Part shown: piece by piece, positions 8,365-16,599 of the stretch
How positions within the stretch are numbered: position 1 is the first letter of the stretch
How the letters are laid out: each line of letters starts with the position of its first letter
NCBI RefSeq assembly: GCF_900112595.1
Contig: NZ_FOMI01000012.1
Location: 61,773-125,772 of the forward strand
Direction of reading: 5' to 3'
Origin: Algibacter pectinivorans
Lineage (GTDB): Bacteria; Bacteroidota; Bacteroidia; Flavobacteriales; Flavobacteriaceae
Length of the DNA stretch: 64,000 bases
Program-made: the position numbers and the translations under genes
The notes under the pieces: generated by a model
What the model was told of the DNA's origin: nothing
The model's database searches: none
What the model saw: the letters and a program-made list of their open reading frames with translations, nothing else

Positions 8365-9039
8365 CTACTCTTTTATAATAATAATAGTCACTTTTACCCC
8401 TTTGGATAAGGCCCATACTTTTCCAGAGATTACTTTATTCCATTCATCTACAATTCTATATTCTGCTGTATTAGGTCCAGACGCACCTTCGTTTACGGCA
8501 TAAAAATCTATTTTATTTAATCCGTCTTTTAATTTTAGCTTAAAGCCTCCAAACCCTTCGGTTAAATATGCACCCGATTTTATTACATCGTCGTCCACTA
8601 AAACTCTAAGTACATCGCCATCAATAGCGCTATAATCTCTGTATTTAATATATATAAATTTAGATTTTGTTCTATAATCGCCCCAATAGGCATCTTCTTT
8701 TAATCCAGCATTTTCACCATGACCTTCAGGCAATAACTCTTTTTCTACCTGCCCTAGCCTTTTACTATATAATTCTCCCGGATTTCCAAACTCTTCTTCA
8801 GGAAACATGGAGAATTCTTTTTTAGGCATTTCTAGATTTGGAGTCACTTTTGGTCTGTTTAAACCAATAGTGCTACTACTCTCAATAGGTTTAGAAGGTG
8901 TTAATGGTGCTATATCTGCTGTATCTTTTTTACTTTCTACGGCAGGTATAGAAAAAGATTTATTTTTACTATCTATTTGCGCTTCAATAGACAGCGAAAA
9001 GCATATTAAAATAAGTAAAAAAGCATAAGGTTTCATCAA
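8365..9039 (-). CDS. Secreted protein of unknown function
   Basis: A 224-residue protein with a cleavable signal peptide: a hydrophobic stretch ending at SIEAQ, a common Flavobacteriaceae cleavage site. The next 90 residues are Pro/Ser/Lys rich and look disordered. Residues 120-224 appear to form a compact beta-rich domain ending in VKVTIIIIKE. I do not recognise a family. The gene is convergent with the aldo-keto reductase (7-base gap). On the minus strand a -7 element TATCTTTG (plus-strand CAAAGATA, 9085-9092) lies about 45 bases upstream. Likely periplasmic or surface located. Confidence 0.6.
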   Translation of the reverse strand: MMKPYAFLLILICFSLSIEAQIDSKNKSFSIPAVESKKDTADIAPLTPSKPIESSSTIGLNRPKVTPNLEMPKKEFSMFPEEEFGNPGELYSKRLGQVEKELLPEGHGENAGLKEDAYWGDYRTKSKFIYIKYRDYSAIDGDVLRVLVDDDVIKSGAYLTEGFGGFKLKLKDGLNKIDFYAVNEGASGPNTAEYRIVDEWNKVISGKVWALSKGVKVTIIIIKE

Positions 9040-9289
9040 TCTATTATCAATTTATAGTTTATGGATTGAGGGCTATTAATTTATCAAAGATATTTCTTTC
9101 TTAGAAAATCACCCTGTTTAATTCCAATATTTAGTAATGGTTTAACAAATACCATACCTAAATCCATCAATAATTAACAAAAATCTATATCTATTTTCAA
9201 TGTTTTACTTCATTTTAAAATAAAGATGGGATTATTTCGGTACTGTTTTTGTGACTTCTAAAAAATATTAACATTTTAAAATCTATTTT

Positions 9290-9844
9290 ATGAGACACTC
9301 AAAATTAGTACCAGAAGTAAATGCGGGATCCATGGCAGATATCGCATTTTTATTACTCATCTTTTTTCTAGTAACCGCTACGATATCTTCCGACGAAGGT
9401 ATAAACCGAGTCCTTCCAAAAGACTGTCCTACCAATGATTGTGGTGGTATAATTGCCGAACGAAATATTTTAAGAATTGCCATTAATAGTACTGATGATA
9501 TTCTAATTGAAGATGAACTCGTAACCTTATCTGAAATTAAAGAGATTGTTAAAAACTTTGCGGATAATAATGGTGATGCGAGTTGTAATTATTGCCATGG
9601 TAATAAAGCATCGACTGCTTCAGATAACCCTAACAAAGCCGTTATATCCTTACAAAACAGCAAGCAAACAACTTACAAAACCTTTGTTGCTGTGCAAAAT
9701 GAATTAACAAAAGCCTATTATGAACTAAGACAAGGATACAGCTTAAATGTGTTAGGAAAACCTGCTGTAAATTTAACAACAACTGAGGAAAACCAAGTGA
9801 AAAAGGCTTATCCTTTTATTATTTCGGAAGCTGAAACGAAATAA
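9290..9844 (+). CDS. ExbD/TolR-family biopolymer transport protein with cysteine-rich periplasmic domain
   Basis: The protein has a short cytoplasmic N-terminus, one membrane helix containing the conserved proton-pathway aspartate (MADIAFLLLIFF, Asp17), and a periplasmic domain, as in ExbD and TolR. Such proteins work with an ExbB-type channel to couple proton flow to TonB or envelope processes, but no exbB lies in this window. The periplasmic part carries four cysteines: Cys46 and Cys51 after the helix, and Cys99 and Cys102 in a CNYCH motif. E. coli ExbD has no comparable cluster. The 250-base gap upstream contains no other gene. Confidence 0.85.
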   Translation: MRHSKLVPEVNAGSMADIAFLLLIFFLVTATISSDEGINRVLPKDCPTNDCGGIIAERNILRIAINSTDDILIEDELVTLSEIKEIVKNFADNNGDASCNYCHGNKASTASDNPNKAVISLQNSKQTTYKTFVAVQNELTKAYYELRQGYSLNVLGKPAVNLTTTEENQVKKAYPFIISEAETK

Positions 9845-9854
9845 ATAACAATTT

Positions 9855-9900
9855 TTAAGATTGAGTTATTTTGGCGGCAAACTTAATAACTCAATTTTTA
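9855..9900. terminator. Bidirectional terminator between the ExbD and 3D-domain genes
   Basis: ATTGAGTTATT (9860-9870) pairs perfectly with AATAACTCAAT (9885-9895), an 11-bp stem. T-runs follow it and A-rich sequence precedes it, so it can end transcription from both convergent genes. Confidence 0.7.
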
Positions 9901-9906
9901 TAAGCT

Positions 9907-10326
9907 TTAAAGCTTAAGAATACCATATTCAATTTTCACTTTTTTTCTTCCCCAGGTTTTAGCGGCTTTAACATCTTCGCCCATATAAATATCTATCCTG
10001 TTTCGCCATTTAGAGTGCATTTTATCCTTAACCCAATACACACCTTTAAGTCCTTCTATTTTTACTGGGGTATCCTGATTTAACCCTAGTTTTAGTAAAT
10101 CGCGAGAAACCGCAATATACTTTAGCCCAGGTTTTAAACTATCTCCAAACGCCGTTATATGCGGATTCGAATTGGTTTGGTATGCCAAAGAATTATAAGC
10201 GGTAGCCGTAACCTGTAAAGGCCTCCAAACATAAATGTCTTCAATGGTTGGTTTAGACTTGCCACAGCTTAAAACTATAAAAACACAAATACAAATAAAG
10301 GTTTTTAAAATTATAGGTTTATTCAT
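9907..10326 (-). CDS. 3D-domain lipoprotein (possible murein-binding or lytic protein)
   Basis: The N-terminus has a lipoprotein signal with lipobox VLSC (Cys21). The remaining 118 residues form a 3D domain, the double-psi beta-barrel module named for three conserved aspartates and found in MltA-type lytic transglycosylases and YocH-like proteins. The AFGDSLKPG turn, VSRDLLKLG, and DKMHSKWRNRIDIYMG carry the expected Asp residues. There is no other catalytic domain, so activity on peptidoglycan is uncertain. The gene starts 15 bases after the stop of the E1 dehydrogenase gene on the same strand and is probably co-transcribed with it, though the functional link is unclear. Confidence 0.75.
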   Translation of the reverse strand: MNKPIILKTFICICVFIVLSCGKSKPTIEDIYVWRPLQVTATAYNSLAYQTNSNPHITAFGDSLKPGLKYIAVSRDLLKLGLNQDTPVKIEGLKGVYWVKDKMHSKWRNRIDIYMGEDVKAAKTWGRKKVKIEYGILKL

Positions 10327-10341
10327 ATTAAAAGGTAATAC

Positions 10342-12345
10342 TTAATACGCTAATAACGTTTTTAAAGCCGTTTCAAACCTATTTTTAGGCAAATATTGCT
10401 GCTCTAACTGAGCGGCAAACGGAATTGGAGTTTCTATACTAGCAACCCGCATTACAGGTGCATCCAAATATTTAAAACATTGCTCCATAATATTTGCCGA
10501 AATATCACTTGCAATACCACCAAAAAGGGAGTCTTCTTGCAAAATAATGGCTTTCCCTGTTTTTTTAACCGAGGTATAAATACACTCTAAATCTAAAGGC
10601 TGAAGGGTTCTTAAATCTATAACATCTGCCGAAATATCAAGGTTGTTATCTAAAGTTTCTAATGCCCAATGCACAGCAGCTCCGTAGGACACTATAGTAA
10701 CATCGTTTCCAGCTTTTATAACCGAAGCCTTACCAAAAGGCAAGGTATAATAATCCGTAGGTACCTCTTGACGAATACTACGATATAACGCTTTATGCTC
10801 AAAAAACAATACAGGATTTGGGTCGTTAATAGCTTGATTTAATAAGCCTTTAGCATCATAAGGAAATGCCGGATAAACCACTTTTAAACCTGGTGTTTTG
10901 GTAAACCAAGCCTCGTTGGTTTGCGAGTGAAACGGTCCTGCAGCCACACCTCCACCGCAAGGCATTCTAATTACTACATCGGCATTTTGTTTCCATCTGT
11001 AATATGACTTCGCCAAATAATTAACAACAGGATTAAAGCCAGAGCTTACAAAATCGGCAAACTGCATTTCTACTACACTCTTAATACCGGCAATAGATAA
11101 ACCCATAGCTGTTTCAATTATAGCCGATTCGCAAATAGGTGTATTGCGCACGCGCTCCTTTCCAAATTGATCCATAAATCCTTCGGTGATTTTAAAAGCC
11201 CCTCCGTATTCTGCAATATCCTGCCCCATAATCACTAGGTCTTCATGCTGCATCATGCTTTCCTTCAAACTACTTGAAATAGCATCAATAAATCGAATCT
11301 CTTTAGGTCCTGAATTACTATTAACATATTCATTTTTAATTAATTGAAAAACATCACTTAACTCTTCACTTTCATTGGGTTTTATATCCTCTTCTTCATT
11401 AGCGACCTTTAAATGCTCATTAATTTCTTTGTTAATTTCAGCTTTAAAATCTGCTTCAAGCTCTTCTGTTAAAATAGTTTCTGCTTTTAAAAACGCTTCA
11501 AAATTTAAAAGCGGATCTTTAGTTGTCCACGACGTAATAAGTTCCTCCGGTACATATTTAGTGCCACTAGCTTCCTCATGTCCGCGTATTCTAAAGGTTT
11601 TAAATTCTACCAAAATAGGTCTAGGCTTTCTTCTTATATCTTCGGCAAGAGCATTTACCTTTGTATAAACTTCAAGAATATTATTACCATCTATAATATG
11701 CGATTCCATACCATATCCTAAGCCTCTATCTGCCAAATCCCTACAATTATATTGCTCATGAGTTGGTGTAGATAAACCATAACCATTGTTTTCTATACAG
11801 AATAAAACCGGTAATTGCCAAACAGATGCTACGTTTAAAGCTTCATGAAAATCGCCTTCACTTGTACCACCTTCACCAGTAAAAACAGCTGTAACCTGAT
11901 TTTTGTTTTTTAGTTTTGAAGCTAAAGCAATACCATCGGCAACTCCTAACTGCGGACCTAAATGTGAAATCATTCCAACAATTTTATATTGCTGCGTACC
12001 AAAATGAAATGATCTATCTCTGCCCTTAGTAAAGCCCGAAGCTTTCCCTTGCCATTGTGCAAATAATCTGTATAACGGGATTTTTCTGGTGGTAAAAACA
12101 CCTAAATTTCTATGCATGGGTAAAATATATTCATCGCTGTGCATAGCCATAGTAACGCCAACCGAAATAGCTTCTTGACCAATACCCGAAAACCACTTAC
12201 TAATTTTTCCTTGACGCAATAAAACAAGCATCTTCTCCTCTATTAGCCTTGGTTTCAGCATATTCCTGTACAAGGATAATAATACAGATTTGTCTAAATT
12301 ACCTATAGAATAATTAAAGTTTATTGAAGAATTTGTAGCTTTCAT
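10342..12345 (-). CDS. Fused alpha-beta 2-oxoacid dehydrogenase E1 (branched-chain/2-oxoisovalerate type)
   Basis: This single 667-residue chain joins both subunits of a thiamine-diphosphate-dependent E1. Residues 1-330 are E1 alpha, with the ThDP/Mg motif GEGG (157-160) to NN (186-187) and the SHLGPQLGVADG segment. After a glutamate-rich linker (about 310-340), residues 345-667 are E1 beta, with EMQFADF, GGGVAAGPFHSQ and the C-terminal transketolase-like domain. It decarboxylates a branched-chain or related 2-oxoacid and passes the acyl group to E2, which is not in this window. Length equals the sum of the separate subunits. Pyruvate as substrate is a less likely alternative. Confidence 0.87.
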   Translation of the reverse strand: MKATNSSINFNYSIGNLDKSVLLSLYRNMLKPRLIEEKMLVLLRQGKISKWFSGIGQEAISVGVTMAMHSDEYILPMHRNLGVFTTRKIPLYRLFAQWQGKASGFTKGRDRSFHFGTQQYKIVGMISHLGPQLGVADGIALASKLKNKNQVTAVFTGEGGTSEGDFHEALNVASVWQLPVLFCIENNGYGLSTPTHEQYNCRDLADRGLGYGMESHIIDGNNILEVYTKVNALAEDIRRKPRPILVEFKTFRIRGHEEASGTKYVPEELITSWTTKDPLLNFEAFLKAETILTEELEADFKAEINKEINEHLKVANEEEDIKPNESEELSDVFQLIKNEYVNSNSGPKEIRFIDAISSSLKESMMQHEDLVIMGQDIAEYGGAFKITEGFMDQFGKERVRNTPICESAIIETAMGLSIAGIKSVVEMQFADFVSSGFNPVVNYLAKSYYRWKQNADVVIRMPCGGGVAAGPFHSQTNEAWFTKTPGLKVVYPAFPYDAKGLLNQAINDPNPVLFFEHKALYRSIRQEVPTDYYTLPFGKASVIKAGNDVTIVSYGAAVHWALETLDNNLDISADVIDLRTLQPLDLECIYTSVKKTGKAIILQEDSLFGGIASDISANIMEQCFKYLDAPVMRVASIETPIPFAAQLEQQYLPKNRFETALKTLLAY

Positions 12346-12367
12346 AATAAAATCCCTATTACACTAC

Positions 12368-12402
12368 CAAATATAATATAAATAGAACGCATTATTAACA
12401 AA
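12368..12402 (-). promoter_or_regulatory. Promoter of the fused E1 dehydrogenase gene
   Basis: On the minus strand TTTG (12399-12402) precedes TATATTTG (12368-12375) with a 23-base spacer, slightly longer than usual. The -7 element lies about 22 bases before the ATG. Confidence 0.4.
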
Positions 12403-12425
12403 AAATGCTTATTACACAGTACAAA

Positions 12426-12451
12426 TAACTTTGAATGTTTTTGTACATTTG
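12426..12451 (+). promoter_or_regulatory. Two overlapping -7 candidates for the oxygenase gene
   Basis: TAACTTTG (12426-12433) and TACATTTG (12444-12451) both match TAnnTTTG. Both lie before the ATG at 12479 and overlap a TTG at 12431 that could otherwise be read as a start, which argues for the later ATG. Confidence 0.45.
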
Positions 12452-12478
12452 TTTTATTCACACCATAAAAGAACAGCA

Positions 12479-13426
12479 ATGAATATCATACCAAGTGTTA
12501 ATTTAAAGGACTTTCTATCTAATGACCCTGCTAGAAAGCAAAAATTTGTTGAAGCCATAGGAAAAGCTTATGAAGATATTGGTTTTGTAGCACTTAAAGG
12601 CCATTTTTTAGATGATGCTTTAGTTGATAATTTATATAAGGAAGTTAAAAACTTTTTTAGTTTACCAACCGAAACAAAACAGAAATACGAAATACCAGGA
12701 ATTGGCGGTCAACGCGGATATGTTTCCTTTGGAAAAGAGAGTGCCAAAGGTAAAAAAGAAGGCGATTTAAAAGAATTTTGGCATTTTGGGCAATATGTTG
12801 ATGACAATGATGCATTAAAAGCCGAATACCCAGAAAATGTAACTGTAAACGAGCTTCCTGAATTTAATAAAATTGGCAAAGAAGCTTACCAAATGCTAGA
12901 AAAAACAGCAAAGTATGTATTACGTGCTTTAGCATTGCATTTGGATTTAGAAGAAACTTATTTTGATAATTTTATCCATAATGGCAACTCTATTTTAAGA
13001 CCCATACACTACCCACCTATAACAGAAGAACCTAAAGAAGCTGTTAGAGCTGCCGCGCATGGCGATATTAATTTAATAACCCTTTTAATGGGTGCTCAAG
13101 GTCGTGGCTTACAAGTACAAAACCACAAAGGCGAATGGGTAGATGCTATTGCCGAACCAGACGAGTTAATGATTAATGTTGGCGACATGCTATCTAGACA
13201 CACCAATAATAAGTTAAAATCGACTATACATCGTGTTATTAACCCACCAAAGGAACTTTGGGGTACTTCACGCTATTCTATTCCGTTTTTTATGCACCCG
13301 ATTAGCGAAATGAAATTAGATGTTTTAGAGGGTTGTATTGATGAAAACAATCCTAAACAATTTGATGATATTACCGCTGGCGAATTTTTAAACGAACGCT
13401 TAATAGAATTAGGACTTAAAAAATAG
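12479..13426 (+). CDS. Isopenicillin-N-synthase-like 2OG-Fe(II) oxygenase
   Basis: A soluble non-heme iron dioxygenase of 315 residues. The N-terminal DIOX_N region (PSVNLKDFL... FVALKGH) is followed by the jelly-roll with iron ligands His194, Asp196 (HGD) and His251, and the 2-oxoglutarate-binding RYS (Arg265, Ser267). It uses 2-oxoglutarate and oxygen to hydroxylate or desaturate a small molecule of unknown identity. I chose ATG 12479 rather than TTG 12431, because the promoter elements fall between them and family members begin close to this Met. No biosynthetic cluster surrounds it, so a primary-metabolism role is as likely as a secondary one. Confidence 0.85.
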   Translation: MNIIPSVNLKDFLSNDPARKQKFVEAIGKAYEDIGFVALKGHFLDDALVDNLYKEVKNFFSLPTETKQKYEIPGIGGQRGYVSFGKESAKGKKEGDLKEFWHFGQYVDDNDALKAEYPENVTVNELPEFNKIGKEAYQMLEKTAKYVLRALALHLDLEETYFDNFIHNGNSILRPIHYPPITEEPKEAVRAAAHGDINLITLLMGAQGRGLQVQNHKGEWVDAIAEPDELMINVGDMLSRHTNNKLKSTIHRVINPPKELWGTSRYSIPFFMHPISEMKLDVLEGCIDENNPKQFDDITAGEFLNERLIELGLKK

Positions 13427-13503
13427 TAACCATTACAAAGTTGGTAGTTGCATACGCTTGTATAATACTGCTTACTGAGGACTGTTAACTGAAGACTTAA
13501 CGC

Positions 13504-13833
13504 ATGGATTTACAAGATCAACTCAAAAATTTATTTCCAGAGCATGTTGAAGAAGAAACACCTTCTGAAATCAATGATTCTGAAAACATTTGGATGCAAG
13601 ACGACCCCATACTTTGCAAGTATGAAAAGCGTAAAGGCAAACCAATAACCATACTTGAAGGGTATACTGGAGCAACCGAAGATTTTAAAATATTGGCAAA
13701 AGAAATTAAAACAAAACTTAGCGTAGGTGGCAGTTTTAAAGATGATAAAATCATTATTCAAGGGGATTATCGCGATAAAATAATGCAAATGCTAAAGGAC
13801 AAAGGTTTTAATGTAAAACGTGTAGGCGGATAA
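13504..13833 (+). CDS. SUI1/eIF1-like translation factor (YciH type)
   Basis: A 109-residue protein. The C-terminal 75 residues match the SUI1/eIF1 fold: RKGKPITILEGYTG, then LSVGGSFKDDKIIIQGD and a final DKGFNVKRVGG, including the characteristic 'GG' turn before the last strand pair. In E. coli YciH, and in archaea and eukaryotes, this fold binds the small ribosomal subunit near the P site and affects start-codon fidelity. The N-terminal 30 residues are acidic and variable. It begins a run of five co-directional genes; the next starts 4 bases after its stop. Confidence 0.85.
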   Translation: MDLQDQLKNLFPEHVEEETPSEINDSENIWMQDDPILCKYEKRKGKPITILEGYTGATEDFKILAKEIKTKLSVGGSFKDDKIIIQGDYRDKIMQMLKDKGFNVKRVGG

Positions 13834-13837
13834 AAGT

Positions 13838-14782
13838 ATGAATAAACAACCACTGCATATTACAAATGGAGATTATCTTAATAAATACTTAAACGAACTT
13901 TCCATTGTTGGCGAAAAGTTAATATGGAAAGAAATGCTGTGTGAAGGACCTGCTAAGGAAACCATTTACAGCAAAGAGCATATAGAGCTTAGACATCATT
14001 TTTTTAACGATTTTTATAATGTTGAATTAGACCTAGACCAAGTTGATTTTGTTTTAAACGAGCAGCTTGCTCATACAGAGCGTTACTCTGAAATTGTTCT
14101 ATGGTTTGAATACGACTTATTCTGCCATATAAACATGGTTGCCGTAATTAGTTTGTTGCAACAAAAAAAAATAGACCTTCCGCTTTATTTGGTTTGTAGC
14201 GGGCGTGTTCCAGGAAGTAAAACATTAAAAGCGTTAACCGAACTTAATACCGAACAACTTCTAGATCACTATAAAAACAAAATAGCTTTAAACAAAAGTG
14301 ATATAGATATAGCTACAACTGTTTGGGGTATTTACTGCGGTAAAGATCATAATTTATTAAAGCCTTTTATTGTTAAAAATTCGTCGTTTAAATACTTAAC
14401 AAATTGCTTAAAAGCACATTTAAAACGTTTTCCAGATTCAGTTAACGGACTAAACACCTTAGAAAAAAACATATTAGAAATTATTAGAGACAACACTATA
14501 AAATCTAAACACCATCTTTTAGGCTATGCTTTAAACTACCAAGGTTACTACGGCTTTGGCGATATGCAACTTAAACGTTTAATAGATAAATTAAGTGTTT
14601 TTTATACCGAAGAAAACGATGCCATAGTTTTAAATAGAACGGGCCACGAAACGCTTATTGGGCAATATAATTCTTCACATAAAATTGATAGCAATATGTG
14701 TTTTGGCGGCGTAAATAAATACGAATACCAATTTAACAAAAAGCTAAACAAACTAGTTAAAACAGTAACCAATGTCGATTAA
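13838..14782 (+). CDS. DUF1835-domain protein
   Basis: A 314-residue soluble protein. The opening HITNGDYLNKYL and LCEGPAK segments match DUF1835, a domain of unknown function with many Bacteroidota members. The C-terminal part (LGYALNYQGYYGFGDMQLKRLIDKL) looks like the small helical DUF3658-type tail often found with DUF1835. No catalytic motif is known. The gene starts 4 bases after the SUI1 gene and overlaps the next gene by 11 bases, so it belongs to one transcription unit with a nucleoside phosphorylase. A nucleotide-related role is possible but is an inference from context. Confidence 0.78.
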   Translation: MNKQPLHITNGDYLNKYLNELSIVGEKLIWKEMLCEGPAKETIYSKEHIELRHHFFNDFYNVELDLDQVDFVLNEQLAHTERYSEIVLWFEYDLFCHINMVAVISLLQQKKIDLPLYLVCSGRVPGSKTLKALTELNTEQLLDHYKNKIALNKSDIDIATTVWGIYCGKDHNLLKPFIVKNSSFKYLTNCLKAHLKRFPDSVNGLNTLEKNILEIIRDNTIKSKHHLLGYALNYQGYYGFGDMQLKRLIDKLSVFYTEENDAIVLNRTGHETLIGQYNSSHKIDSNMCFGGVNKYEYQFNKKLNKLVKTVTNVD

Positions 14783-15650
14783 AGAATCAGAACTTATTTT
14801 AAATCCAGATGGTAGCATTTATCATTTAAATTTAAAACCAGAACACATTGCAGAAACCATAATTTTTGTAGGAGACCAAGATCGAGTTACTAAAGTAACG
14901 TCGCATTTTGATTCTATAGAATTTGAAACTCAAAAACGCGAATTTAAAACTCAAACTGGTTACTATAAAGGCAAACGTATTACCGTAATGTCTACTGGAA
15001 TAGGTCCAGATAATATAGATATTGTACTAAACGAGCTAGATGCACTTGTAAACATCGATTTTAAAACAAGACAAATAAAAGACACCCTTACAAGCTTAAA
15101 TATTATAAGAATAGGTACTTCTGGATCTTTACAAAAAGACATTGATGTCGATTCGTTTTTAATTAGCACACATGCCCTAGATTTAAATGGCTTGTTACAA
15201 GCTTATAAAACAGATACAATTAGAACTCCAGATCTTGAGGCCGCCTTTACCAACCAAACCAATTGGCACCAAGACAAAGCAAGCCCTATAATAATTAAAG
15301 GGAGCGCAGATTTAGAAAAGCTGTTTCAAGCCAACCATATACATAAAGGGTTAACAGCAACCGCTGGTGGGTTTTACGGACCACAAGGTCGCGTTTTACG
15401 TTTGGCTATTCAGGATGATAAACTAAACGACAAAATGGACGCTTTTAATCATAATGGCATTAGAATTACCAATCTAGAAATGGAAACCTCTGCAATTTAT
15501 GGACTTTCAAGTCTCTTAGGTCATAAAGCCATTTCTCTAAATGCCATTATAGCAAACAGAGCAATAGGTACATTTAGCAAAGATTCTAACACCGTAATTA
15601 CAAACTTAATTACTTACGCACTAAACAAAATTACAGATAAAACCGATTGA
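14772..15650 (+). CDS. Nucleoside phosphorylase (PNP/UDP family)
   Basis: The protein belongs to the PNP/uridine phosphorylase family, which splits nucleosides with phosphate into base and ribose 1-phosphate. Visible motifs are IIFVGDQDRV near residue 30, MSTGIGPDNIDIVLNEL (the 'GxGxPS' phosphate/nucleoside loop region), RIGTSGSLQ and NLEMETSAIYGLS, the conserved ribose-binding 'EMExxA' segment. Length 292 fits. The base preference (uridine versus purine) is not certain; the NLEMETSAIY context is uridine-phosphorylase-like. It overlaps DUF1835 upstream and is followed 3 bases later by a substrate-binding-like protein, so the cluster may act in nucleoside salvage. Confidence 0.83.
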   Translation: MSIKESELILNPDGSIYHLNLKPEHIAETIIFVGDQDRVTKVTSHFDSIEFETQKREFKTQTGYYKGKRITVMSTGIGPDNIDIVLNELDALVNIDFKTRQIKDTLTSLNIIRIGTSGSLQKDIDVDSFLISTHALDLNGLLQAYKTDTIRTPDLEAAFTNQTNWHQDKASPIIIKGSADLEKLFQANHIHKGLTATAGGFYGPQGRVLRLAIQDDKLNDKMDAFNHNGIRITNLEMETSAIYGLSSLLGHKAISLNAIIANRAIGTFSKDSNTVITNLITYALNKITDKTD

Positions 15651-15653
15651 TTA

Positions 15654-16508
15654 ATGAAGAAAGTTAATATTGGCGGTGTGCCAGAGCATTTTAATTTAGC
15701 TTGGTACTTAACGCTTAAAAATGGCGAATACAAAGACAAAAACATAAACCTACGTTGGCACGATTATTACGGCGGAACGGGTGCCATGTGTAAAGCCCTT
15801 AGAGATGGCGATATTGATATTGCCGTTATTTTAACCGAAGGTATTATAAAAGATATTATAGATGGCAACCCTAGTAAAATTGTTCAGACTTACGTTGAGA
15901 CTCCTCTAATTTGGGGTGTGCATGTGGCTCACAATTCAGACTACAAAAACGTAGAAGATTTAAAAGGTACTAAGGCTGCTATTAGCAGATATGGTTCTGG
16001 ATCTCATTTAATGGCTTACATAAATGCCGAAAATCATAATTGGGATTTAGACCAAGATTTAGATTTTGAAGTTATAAAAAACCTTGATGGCGCAGTTGAA
16101 GGATTAACCGAAGGACAAGCCGATTATTTTTTATGGGAAAAATTCACCACCAAACCCATAGTAGATAACGGTGTGTTTAGACGCATAGATAATTGCCCTT
16201 CCCCTTGGCCTTGTTTTGTTATTGCTGTTAGAAATGAATTTATTGAGAATAATAGTGAGGAGCTAAAAACCATTTTAAACATTATAAACCAAACCACTTC
16301 CGGTTTTAAAGATATTCCTAATATCGATAAAACCATTGCCAATCGTTACGAACAGAAGTTAGAAGATGTACAAGAATGGTTAGGGCTTACCGAATGGTCG
16401 CAAACTTTAATTGATAAAGAAACCGTTATGAATGTTCAAAAAGAGCTGTTTGCCTTAAATATTATTCCAGAAATTGTAGACTACGAGAAGCTAACGCATA
16501 AACTATAA
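15654..16508 (+). CDS. Cytoplasmic periplasmic-binding-protein-like protein (Ca3427/NMT1-like fold)
   Basis: The sequence resembles type 2 periplasmic binding proteins of the SsuA/ThiY/NMT1 sort: VNIGGVPEHFNLAWY, DIDIAVILTEG, VEDLKGTKAAISRYGSGSH and ADYFLWEKF are typical. However, the protein begins directly with the first beta strand (MKKVNIGGVPEH), so there is no signal peptide or lipobox, and no ABC permease or ATPase gene is nearby. It is closest to the cytosolic Ca3427-like group, whose function is not established. It lies 3 bases after the nucleoside phosphorylase, so a ligand-binding or enzymatic role on a base-like molecule is a reasonable guess. Confidence 0.7.
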   Translation: MKKVNIGGVPEHFNLAWYLTLKNGEYKDKNINLRWHDYYGGTGAMCKALRDGDIDIAVILTEGIIKDIIDGNPSKIVQTYVETPLIWGVHVAHNSDYKNVEDLKGTKAAISRYGSGSHLMAYINAENHNWDLDQDLDFEVIKNLDGAVEGLTEGQADYFLWEKFTTKPIVDNGVFRRIDNCPSPWPCFVIAVRNEFIENNSEELKTILNIINQTTSGFKDIPNIDKTIANRYEQKLEDVQEWLGLTEWSQTLIDKETVMNVQKELFALNIIPEIVDYEKLTHKL

Positions 16509-16570
16509 CAACACATTTATATTAAATGTTAATTATAAATCAATTTAAGTTACAAAACTCAGGTATTTTC

Positions 16571-16578
16571 TATTTTTG
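16571..16578 (+). promoter_or_regulatory. -7 element upstream of the TlpA-like lipoprotein gene
   Basis: TATTTTTG matches TAnnTTTG and lies 21 bases before the ATG at 16600. It overlaps the TTG at 16576 that could be mistaken for a start. Confidence 0.45.
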
Positions 16579-16599
16579 AATTCTGAAAAAACACACAAA

